IMG/VR virus record: IMGVR_UViG_3300049043_000070 | Span: 122,294 to 186,293 of that record | DNA: 64,000 nucleotides | From: a virus | Strand: one strand, 5' to 3' | Shown: piece by piece, positions 56,476 through 64,000 of the stretch | Numbering within the stretch: the first letter of the stretch is position 1 | Layout: the number at the start of each line of letters is the position of its first letter | Position numbers and translations under genes: made by a program | Notes under the pieces: generated by a model | Databases searched by the model: none | What the model saw: the letters and a program-made list of their open reading frames with translations, nothing else | What the model was told of the DNA's origin: nothing

Positions 56476-57105
56476 TCAACCAGTTTTCTTAAGTTGCTGC
56501 GAGATATAATTACCAGATTTCTTGTAGAGATTTTGTTTTCTGAAATCATCTACAAATGCCTGTAGGTATCCTGGCTTCAGCAAATAGATTTCGCGTTTCT
56601 TTTCATTTTCTGCTGTATAATGCTCAATAATTGTAATAGGTTTAGATAATTCGTTACCATTTTTAGTTACAATTTCACCATTGATGTTTAATTTGTGAGT
56701 TCTGTTGTAGAATACACTATCTACATGTAATCCTGCTGGATATGGACCATACTCATAGGTTTCGTAGTGATGAATGGTTCCATATGGATCATCAAATTCT
56801 TTCTCAATGACTTTACTCAAGGTGTAATTTGTCATCGGCAAATCATATTGAGAATTGACAAGATTGTTTGTCAGAAGAATGACCCAATCATAAAATGGAT
56901 CACCATAAAGTCTTTGGGCAAGTGTATCTGGTCTATCACCATCTACGATTGTATATTTTACGAAGAATACAACGTATGAAAAAATTTCGTCGTTAACTTT
57001 GTATCTACGGAAGAAGTTCTTGGCAGTAATAAAGTCTGCTTCTGAAAAAGGATAACTGATTGGTTTCTCATCGTATGAGATATTAGGAACGATTGAAAAA
57101 AACAT
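56476..57105 (-). CDS. gp53: baseplate wedge subunit gp53
   Basis: 209 aa, intact. MFFSIVPNISYDEKPISYPF, RPDTLAQRLYGDPFYDWVIL (LysM-like ExxA..YG.P..W pattern of gp53) and the C-terminal YLLKPGYLQAFVDDFRKQ. In T4, gp53 joins the wedges to the hub during baseplate assembly. It is the last gene of the minus-strand structural block. Confidence 0.9.
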   Translation of the reverse strand: MFFSIVPNISYDEKPISYPFSEADFITAKNFFRRYKVNDEIFSYVVFFVKYTIVDGDRPDTLAQRLYGDPFYDWVILLTNNLVNSQYDLPMTNYTLSKVIEKEFDDPYGTIHHYETYEYGPYPAGLHVDSVFYNRTHKLNINGEIVTKNGNELSKPITIIEHYTAENEKKREIYLLKPGYLQAFVDDFRKQNLYKKSGNYISQQLKKTG

Positions 57106-57106
57106 T

Positions 57107-58247
57107 TTAGTAACCTGCCTTTACGTCTTCTCTGAAGATGAGTTTTGTTTCTTGGAAGTTTAGTGAAAGTTGATACGCAACCATGCGCCCATCTTGTGTG
57201 ATAGCGTATGCTCCGTCTGGAGTATAACTCACATCAACTTGAGTAAGAGCGCAAGTTTTATATTGAGGAACGTTTTTATTTAATGCTCCACCTCGCATAA
57301 ATGATACTCGGCAGACATCTGGAACTTTTATGTAAGTTTGCTGCTAAGGAGTTATTTCTCCTCCAAATAATGCTCGAAGATCTACTGTCAAGCGCATTTC
57401 CAAAAACGGATCCGCCTGGATCTCTATAATCAGAGTTTCCATATGGAAGCATTCCCATTTTGAATGTTTTTATAATATTTTCTATGTTTGTTGCTTCGTC
57501 CGGACTTCTTGGTACTAATTTATAATTTAGTGAGAAGTTACGCATATCTAATCCAGAAAATAGTCAGCTCTGCGTTAGGATTTAGAATAACTCCTCGCGT
57601 GCCACCAAAAAATTCATCAAGTGAGATACTTTCGCCTGTAATTTTGCCAATCGCAGCATTAACTAACTGTGCTCCAGCTATAGGAACAGCATTTAGTTAA
57701 AGCTTCATCAATAGTTGTTAAACCTTGCGTTAGTTTATCTAACGCTGTTTCACCACCAGCGGTTTTCATTATATCCTGCGATCCAATATTACTGAAGTTT
57801 TTGCCAGTCCAATTTGTTTTAAATCCAGTACTTATATCTTCTGGCATGTATAGAAGAATATTTGGTAAATCAGATGGATCATATTCTTGTGCTGAAGAAT
57901 TATAACTTGCTGTTGGGTTTACATTTCTACTTACATCATTACTATCTGCTTTAAACGGAGGACTATACTTAAAAAATTGAAATAAAACATAATCTGTGTC
58001 AGCAGCAATTTCTGGATCACTTGGATATCTCAATAATCCTTTTTTGTTTAAAGTTGGATTTTTTGGTCCGCTAACTTTTAATTTTTCTTGGTCTTTCTTC
58101 GCTTTATCTTGTTCCTCTTTTGCTTTATCAGCGAGCTGCCTGAGAAGGAGCAACAACTGGTTTGCCAGAAGTGTCTGTGAACTGTGTTTGGGGTGAGATT
58201 GTTCCGCCTAAAGGAGGTAATCCTTCTTGCCCTGGTTCATATACCAT
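57107..58247 (-). CDS. gp48: baseplate tail-tube cap gp48 (frameshifted)
   Basis: About 380 aa. ATG at 58247, MVYEPGQEGLPPLGGTISPQ. After a shift near 58135, YPSDPEIAADTDYVLFQFFK and PNILLYMPEDISTGFKTNWT. After shifts near 57680 and 57345, MRNFSLNYKLVPRSPDEATN, FKMGMLPYGNS, and QVDVSYTPDGAYAITQDGRM then QLSLNFQETKLIF. This is the order of cyanophage gp48, related to the tube/baseplate junction proteins gp48/gp54. Its start overlaps the preceding gene's stop. Confidence 0.85.
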
Positions 58248-58933
58248 TATTTGCTCATCTCCCTACTTTGCTTTGTTCCGTATCCTTTTATAATTCTGTG
58301 ACCAGTGATTTTGTCATAATATTTTTCGCTCGTTTCCTTCCAAACCTCTTCTTTATTGATTGGAAACTTTACTCCTCTAACATCTTTCACAAAATCTTCA
58401 GTTGGCAATAGAATGGCAGTGTCCCATTCAACCGTAGCGAGATCAATATACAAACCATCAACATGAGCGTGTATATATTTATGGAAACATGCTTTGGGTA
58501 TGTCAATCTTTCCTTCCATTAATTTCTTAACACAGATTATTCTCTTTTTGATTGGTAGATAGTGTAAGTTAGCACCCCAGAATTCTTCTTTTTGTGATTT
58601 GATTACATAAACGAGAGGAAATCTGTCATAGTAAGGTAACCATTTCATTTTTGCTTTATATTCATACATGTATAAGTGACCTTCAACGACATATCTTCTA
58701 AGTTGGTTTTGATCTTGTTCTTCTACAAGTCCACCCTTATCTCCCTTCTCGTCTAAAATATATTTGTTGAAGTTTTTCTTATACTTTCCTGCTTCTGCTT
58801 TAACAGCAGCAAGATACCAACTATAACTTTTCTTTTCTCCGCCAGTTGCTGCTGTCACACGTTCAAACAATGTTTTATATCCTGGTTCTTCATTAACGTT
58901 ATTGCGTTGGATATTTCCAAATCCTTGTGCCAT
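58247..58933 (-). CDS. conserved T4-like structural protein, unassigned, 228 aa
   Basis: MAQGFGNIQRNNVNEEPGYK, then EKKSYSWYLAAVKAEAGKYK, RRYVVEGHLYMYEYKAKMKW, and the conserved core EFWGANLHYLPIKKRI. It is intact and located between gp4 and gp48 in the minus-strand block. In T4 the neighbourhood is 3-2-4-53-5, so a gp2-like (DNA end protector) or neck/baseplate identity is possible, but I cannot decide. Confidence 0.7.
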   Translation of the reverse strand: MAQGFGNIQRNNVNEEPGYKTLFERVTAATGGEKKSYSWYLAAVKAEAGKYKKNFNKYILDEKGDKGGLVEEQDQNQLRRYVVEGHLYMYEYKAKMKWLPYYDRFPLVYVIKSQKEEFWGANLHYLPIKKRIICVKKLMEGKIDIPKACFHKYIHAHVDGLYIDLATVEWDTAILLPTEDFVKDVRGVKFPINKEEVWKETSEKYYDKITGHRIIKGYGTKQSREMSK

Positions 58934-58935
58934 TG

Positions 58936-59367
58936 TTATACTCCTAAATGGTCTTCGGTGAGTATCAAGAAGTTCATTTGCCTATCTTCACAATACTCAC
59001 GCGCAGCAGACCATTTGACTTGGTTTTTTGCGAATGTTAAAACTGCCTCACGATAGGCACTGGTTCGTCTATTTTTTTCATTCGGTGGTTGAGTTTGTCT
59101 TTTGGGTTTGATCTCAATAATATATTTGGTGATCTTGCCATCCTTCTCACGAACTTTGATATAGAAGTCTGGATAATAACGTCTCACTTTACCATCAGGA
59201 GCACGATAAGGAATGATTACCTCTTCGCTGCCCCATTCAATGATGCTGGGATTGTTATCACAAAATACCATGAACTTTCGTTCCCATAGCGATCTATAGA
59301 TAACACGAGTTGGATTACCACGATACTTTCCGGGATTTACGGGTTTGTATAATCCAGAGTATGCCAT
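58936..59367 (-). CDS. gp4: head completion protein gp4 (gp50)
   Basis: 143 aa, intact. MAYSGLYKPVNPGKYRGNPT, SLWERKFMVFCDNNPSIIEW, then RRYYPDFYIKVREKDGKIT and KYIIEIKPKRQTQPP. This gives the E...PDF...ExK arrangement of TnsA/PD-(D/E)XK nucleases characteristic of T4 gp4. The protein finishes filled heads before tail joining. First gene of the minus-strand block. Confidence 0.92.
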   Translation of the reverse strand: MAYSGLYKPVNPGKYRGNPTRVIYRSLWERKFMVFCDNNPSIIEWGSEEVIIPYRAPDGKVRRYYPDFYIKVREKDGKITKYIIEIKPKRQTQPPNEKNRRTSAYREAVLTFAKNQVKWSAAREYCEDRQMNFLILTEDHLGV

Positions 59368-59372
59368 AAATA
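59365..59372 (+). promoter_or_regulatory. plus-strand late promoter CATAAATA
   Basis: CATAAATA overlaps the first codon of minus-strand gp4 and lies 26 bases before the GTG at 59399. Confidence 0.7.
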
Positions 59373-59390
59373 TAGTTGGACCAACATAGG

Positions 59391-59398
59391 TATTTAGT
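59391..59398 (-). promoter_or_regulatory. minus-strand late promoter candidate ACTAAATA
   Basis: The reverse complement reads ACTAAATA, 23 bases upstream of gp4. One mismatch from NATAAATA. The two promoters face away from each other across 20 bases. Confidence 0.5.
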
Positions 59399-60122
59399 GT
59401 GTCTATTAATTAGCTTCATCAACACGGTAGCTAAGTATGGCGGAATGTCATTTAGCAATAATTTTGAAGTAAAAATCATTAATCCACCGGTAGAATATGC
59501 TGGAATTAATGAGATTGTTTCATTGTTTTGTGACGAAGCGCAACTTCCAAACACAAACACTGCTCAGGGGTCCATTAATGGTTTGTATCTGGGTAGCGGA
59601 TCCGTTCAGTATCCTCACACTAGAGTATATACAGAAATCCAATTTGGATTTATGTTAGATGCTAATTTATCTGCTTTGAAATTTTTAAATAAATGGATGG
59701 ACTTCATTTTTAGCGGTCAAAGTAAAGAATTTAGCGATCAACTGACTAACAAATCTCTCACACAAATTCAGTCTTTGGCGTCCACAAATCCACGAGCAAA
59801 AAACAGATCAATTAGACTTAGATATAAGAATGAATACGCAAGAACCATCTTGATTAGTAAAACAGAGCAAGGTCCGTATTCTCCCAATCAGAGAGTTCCT
59901 CTCACATATGTTTTAGAAGAAGCATATCCATACGCAGTTGATGCTGTTCCATTGGCATATGGCAACTCACAGATAGCAAAAGTCTCGGCGCAATTTTCAT
60001 ATGCGAGACATTATACAATACCAAATGATATTACTTCTGTGGCAGGAACACTCAATGGAATGTATAATCCATCTCAAAAGAAAGACGTAGAACAAAAGGT
60101 TGTTCCTGGAAAACGAAATTGA
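59399..60122 (+). CDS. tail tube/baseplate structural protein (start frameshifted)
   Basis: About 240 aa. GTG 59399 gives MSIN and, after removal of one T at about 59411, SFINTVAKYGGMSFSNNFEV. The open frame also reaches a TTG at 59376 and an ATG at 59445. NPPVEYAGINEIVSLFCDEA, GLYLGSGSVQYPHTRVYTEI, MLDANLSALKFLNKWMDFIF resemble gp19/gp54-like tube-fold proteins. It lies ahead of hub genes gp26 and gp51; gp54-type tube initiator is one possibility. Confidence 0.72.
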
Positions 60123-60182
60123 TATTTGAATTCCTTAAAACCCGAAAAATTTTTTCCGCTAAAAAATCGTCAAAAAAGACGC

Positions 60183-60190
60183 AATAAATA
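60183..60190 (+). promoter_or_regulatory. late promoter AATAAATA
   Basis: AATAAATATACATATG, 24 bases before the gp26 ATG, identical over 16 bases to the promoter at 50490. Confidence 0.7.
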
Positions 60191-60214
60191 TACATATGAT
60201 CTGATTTAAGTATA

Positions 60215-60932
60215 ATGGCATTACCACAACATGCTCTCCCGACTTATGAGTTAGAAGTCCCATCAACTGGTAAAAAAATAAAATATCGTCCATTTGTAGT
60301 AAAAGAGGAAAAACTTCTTTTGCTGGCATTAGAAGCAAATGATGAAAAACAAGTAGAACAAGCACTTAAGACTTTATTAAAAAATTGTATTCTTACAAAA
60401 GGTATCAAAATAGAAGAATTGCCATCTTTTGACTTAGAATACATTTTTCTTCAAATTCGTGCTGTTTCTGTTGGAGAAACAATTGAGATGAACATCACTT
60501 GTAGAGATGATGAAGAGACTATTGTAAAATATGTCTTAGATCTCACAAAAGTCACTGTTACTAAACCAGAGAGGGCATAGCAATAAAATCGTGCTATCCG
60601 ATACAATGGGTATGATCATGAAATATCCGGCATTTGATGATTTTGTCAGAAATTCAATTCTTGGTGCTTCACCAACAGCAGATAGTGTAATTGAAGCAAT
60701 GGCATCTTGCGTTGATCAGATATTTGATAATGAAGAAGTCTATGATGACTCAACTACAAGTAAGAAAGAATTTATTGAATGGATTGAAGGTCTTACGAAT
60801 AAAGAATTTGAACAAGTTAAAGAATTTTTTGATGAAACTCCAAGATTAGAGCATACATTTTCTCTTAAAAATCCAAAAACTGGAGTAACATCAGAATATA
60901 CGATTACGGGGTTAGCAAATTTTTTCGGATAG
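60215..60932 (+). CDS. gp26: baseplate hub subunit gp26 (frameshifted)
   Basis: About 238 aa. MALPQHALPTYELEVPSTGK, KYRPFVVKEEKLLLLALEA, then YIFLQIRAVSVGETIEMNIT: the T4 baseplate-protein family (gp26). A shift near 60570 leads into LSDTMGMIMKYPAFDDFVRN, EFIEWIEGLTNKEFEQVKEF and LANFFG. It ends at a T6C run from which the -1 frame opens into gp51. Confidence 0.85.
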
Positions 60933-61116
60933 CACTCTTCCATAACAGTTTGGAAGGGTATTATAAAACCAACTTTTCTTTGATGCAGCACCATAAATAT
61001 CAGCCTTGACTGAGATTGAAAATATGCTGCCTTGGGAGAGACAGGTTTATACCACTCTCTTGATGCCATATCTAGAACAAGTTAGACAAGAACAAGAAAA
61101 AGCAGCACAACGCTAA
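60925..61116 (+). CDS. gp51: baseplate hub assembly protein gp51-like (frameshifted)
   Basis: About 63 residues with no obvious ATG start. IALFHNSLEGYYKTNFSLMQ HHKY, then after a shift near 61003 LTEIENMLPWERQVYTTLLM and PYLEQVRQEQEKAAQR. The HHKYS-x-x-EIE-x-M-x-PWER signature is that of gp51. The frame overlaps gp26 at TTTTTTCGG, so it is either started at a TTG (60950), or made by a -1 shift from gp26, or its start was lost by an indel. Stop overlaps the next ATG. Confidence 0.75.
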
Positions 61117-64000
61117 TGGCACACGGTTTTCTTACACCACAAGCAGTATCGGGAGATAACTTCTGGAAAAACGTTGAATGGTTGTGGAAAAAATTAAACA
61201 AGGAAAAAAAAGAAAAGGAAGAAAAAGAAAAGGGTGGTGGTTTAGCAACAACACCAAAAAATGATTACGTTGATGACGGTCTAAAAGCAGTAAGAGTTAC
61301 TGATGTTACTACTCCAAAAGCACAAAGAAATCCACCTCCAGTAGCAAAAATGTTGAAGCAATCAGCTGTTGCTGGTGCTTTAAATGCTGGAACTGATGCT
61401 ATTGTTAAAAAAGAGCAATTAGCACTACCGCCTGGAGGACCAAGACTTCCTGGTGGGGCATCACCAACAAAAGGTGGTACTTTTACGAATATCCCTGGTA
61501 TTTCTGCTGCTCCTAAAAAATTAGATAGTGAAGCATTTTTCAAGGCAGCACAAACTGGCGTTCATCCAGAAACTGGTAAGTATCTTCAGCAGTGAAGAAA
61601 GGAAGGATTATCTAAAAAAATCAAAAGCACAAATGAATGCCCCCGCGAGTGTGGCATCTGCTGGAGCTTCTGGAATTTCAAGTGCTTCTTTGGTAACTAA
61701 AGGAGATGAAGCGGTTGTAGGATCAGTAGAAAATTTAACTAAAGTAGTAACGTCACTTGTTGATGCTGTGAAGGCACAGACAGCAGCGCAAAAACAAATT
61801 TCAGATAAAGAAGCAGCAAAAGCAGACACTTTAGCAAATAGAGCACTAGCAAGAGAAGAAGAAAAATCACTAGAAGGAGGATCAGATAATTCTGGATTTC
61901 TTACTCCATCTGGTGGCATTCAATTGGGTGGAAATGCTGCTCAAGGTGGCATGGGGGCTGGTGGTGGTCCTGGTTTCGGTATTGGTGGAAAAGTAGCAGC
62001 AAATGCTATCGCAAAACGTGGCGTTGGCAGAATGGCTGGTAGAGCAGGAGCACGTATTGCCGGAAAGCAAGGTGCTAAACTAGGTGGAAAAATCGCAGGG
62101 AAATTAGGTCTCAAGGCAAGTGGTCTTGCTGGTAAAAAAATTCCATTGCTTGGATTGGGTCTTGGTGGTATATTTGCTGTTCAGAGAGCGATGCGCGGCG
62201 ACTGGGCAGGTGCTGGAATGGAACTGGCATCTGGTGCCGCAAGTACAGTTCCTGGTCTTGGAACTGCGGCTTCTCTTGGACTAGATGCTGCTTTAATGGC
62301 AAAAGATGCTGCTTCCGGAAATGGCTGAGAGGTGGTCTTGTTACTGGTGGTAAGAAGAGTGTTGTTGATGATGTTCCCATTCGTGCTGATGAAGGCGAAG
62401 TTGTGATGAGCAATGCTGCTGGCAATGCCTGGGGAAGAGGCACATTATTGGCAATGAACGCAATGGGCAGGAGGATCCAATAATCCTACAGGAGGTAAAG
62501 GATATGCTGAAGGTGGTTTAGTTGGTGGCGATAAAGCAAAATCTAAACAAATGTTCAAAATGTTTGGTGAGGGTATGATTGATGCCCAAAAATCAAATAG
62601 TAGAGATTTTGCTAAGATACAATCACAGGGTTTAAGGCAATATTATGAAAATGAAGGTGGTGGAGAAAGATTAGGTAAAAGTCTTGCTAGTGTTTGGGGT
62701 AAAATTAGCGGCGTTCTTGGAGGTCTCTTTAGTGGCACTCTAACTTCTCTCTTGGGGGGATCTGCGGGTGCTACTGAACTGGGCAATCCAGCAGATTATT
62801 TGGACAGTGGAATTGGTGGAAGCACCGCTGAAAGAAATGCCGCAGCATTTTTATCTACTTTAGAAGGTGGGGGAGGACAAACTGCCGCTGATACTTTCCA
62901 GGTTATGTTGAATAGAACTGCTAACGCAAAATCTGGTGGTTCTATGAAAGCATACGGAACTACTTTATTTGATCAAATAACAGCACAAAGTCAATTTAGT
63001 CCATTTTCTGCTGCTATCAATGATAGACCAACTGGAGATAAAGCTGCCGATGAAAAATATGGCAAAATTAGAGCAAAACTTGGAAAAAATGCGGCAGAAA
63101 GAAAAGCAAAACTTCTAGAAATTGCTGGTGGTCCAAATGGATTAGCAGCATTACAAAAGTTATTTGGAGCCTGGTAGTGGAGCAGAAGCAGCAAAAGTTC
63201 TTGCTGATTTTAAATCTGGTGGCGTAATGTCAAAATCTTCTGCTCAATTTGTTGGAGCAGCAATGTCATTTCGGGGTTATGAAACTTCTGGATCAAGAAG
63301 AAGATCTCAGGGTGGAAACTATTTCTTTGGGGCGGCACAAGGAACAAAAGCTGCTTCACTAAATGCTGTTTCTGCTGCTCCTACTGAAACTTTAAGATAT
63401 GTCTAGACTTCCAAAACTTCCAGATACTGGTACAGCACATGGACAAAATTATGGAGCAAATAGAGAAGGTGGAAGAAAACATGCTGGTGTAGATTTTGAT
63501 ATACGTGGAAATCAAAAGTTTTTCAGCAGAATTGGTGGAACTGTTACTAAAGTTGGATACGATCCAAATGGATATGGAAATTATGTTGACATTTACAATG
63601 ATCAACTAAAAGTTACAGAAAGAATTGCTGAGGGGAAAACAGTATTAGTAAAACAAGGACAAAAAGTTTCTCCAGGAACTCCTGTCAGCTCAAGGAGAAA
63701 CTGAAACTGGAGTTATACATTATGAAATTAGAAAAGATGGCGGTGGATTTGGATTTGCTGGAACAGTAAATCCGTTGAACTTTTTAGCATCTGTTTCATC
63801 AAAAAATAAAGATATTGCTTCTTCTGGTGGAGGAGGTGGTGGAAGAAGAGGAAGCGGATCTTCTCCTGGTTCTTTACAAGCAGCACCAGCAAATCCAAAT
63901 ACAGGAGCAAGTCTGGCACAAGCATCTGGGCAAGTTTCTATGATGGCTATGGGCATGAACACTCCAACCGGCAATATCATTAATAACATTTACGGTGGTC
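61116..64000 (+). CDS. giant tail/baseplate protein with SleB-like and M23 peptidase domains (3' partial, frameshifted)
   Basis: Over 960 aa in the window and open at the end. The N-terminal MAHGFLTPQAVSGDNFWKNV is followed by Lys/Glu-rich and Ala/Gly-rich regions, with a hydrophobic glycine-rich segment (LLGLGLGGIFAVQRAMRGDW). From about 62860: GGGGQTAADTFQVMLNRTAN then TLFDQITAQSQFSPF, a SleB-type hydrolase pattern. From about 63460: GGRKHAGVDFDIRGN and VIHYEIRKDGG, the HxxxD and HxxxR/HxH-like motifs of M23 (LytM) endopeptidases. Breaks near 61590, 62325, 62465, 63170, 63395 and 63690. It probably digests peptidoglycan during genome entry. Confidence 0.78.

Noticed and set aside
60992-60999. 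Late promoter CATAAATA inside gp51
   Set aside because: The bases are the codons for the conserved HHKY motif of gp51 and no gene start follows at the right distance.

Overview
This window is a 64 kb piece of a T4-like cyanomyovirus, a contractile-tailed phage of marine Synechococcus or Prochlorococcus. It carries the T4 replication genes (clamp gp45, clamp loader gp44/gp62, RegA, polymerase gp43, UvsX, helicase gp41, primase gp61, gp32) and T4 baseplate genes. It also carries typical cyanophage host-derived genes: psbA, two hli genes, hsp20, speD, cobS, mazG, phoH, nrdAB, thyX. Late promoters of the T4 type (NATAAATA) and sigma70-type promoters (TTGACA-17-TATAAT) are both present. The sequence carries dozens of small frameshifts, many of them at homopolymers, that break essential genes (gp43, nrdA, psbA, gp41, lysozyme). 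Neighbouring fragments abut and rejoin with a one-base correction, so most are probably sequencing indels, and I annotate each broken gene as one unit.

Layout. 1-4.1 kb: CobT-like metallopeptidase/VWA protein, CobS and small genes. 4.1-15.6 kb: replication cluster, interrupted by a reversed GIY-YIG homing endonuclease, then three tandem Sm-like paralogues ahead of gp43. 15.6-23.1 kb: large unassigned cyanophage proteins, a ligase-like KxDG protein beside a nucleotidyltransferase, and a structural protein. 23.1-27.7 kb: gp61 and nrdAB. 27.8-30.8 kb: a PD-(D/E)XK endonuclease, a C39-like plus GH24 endolysin, a short reversed pair, an RlpA-like protein and a lipoprotein, probably the lysis or envelope region. 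30.8-33.0 kb: a dense tRNA array. There are 19 tRNA genes in the window for 17 amino acids; Ala, Asn and Thr are absent.

33.0-37.1 kb is the most unusual part: an SLH-domain cyanobacterial porin followed by genes resembling futB, futC and futA, i.e. an outer-membrane channel plus a complete Fe(III) ABC importer. All lie on one strand and end at a terminator. I infer a phage-borne iron uptake cassette that could feed iron to the photosynthetic apparatus and to the phage's iron-dependent ribonucleotide reductase.

37.2-38.9 kb holds a glutaredoxin, a Phd/YefM-like protein, small genes and structured intergenic RNA. 38.9-47.9 kb holds three large virion/fibre genes. 48.0-49.8 kb is the photosynthesis cluster (hli, small membrane peptide, hli, psbA) with strong promoters. 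49.8-55.4 kb holds small genes, a glutamine-type/Downstream-peptide RNA with its DUF4278 peptide, thyX, phoH, a nuclease, the late-transcription coactivator gp33 and DUF1825. 55.5-64 kb holds gp32, a reversed baseplate/head block (gp53, gp48, unassigned, gp4) and, forward again, a tube/baseplate protein, gp26, gp51 and a very large tail protein with SleB-like and M23 muralytic domains that runs off the window.

A recurring regulatory architecture is visible: in at least four places a -35 hexamer lies in or at the loop of a hairpin, usually a terminator, with the -10 just 3' of it, so one gene block ends exactly where the next promoter begins.
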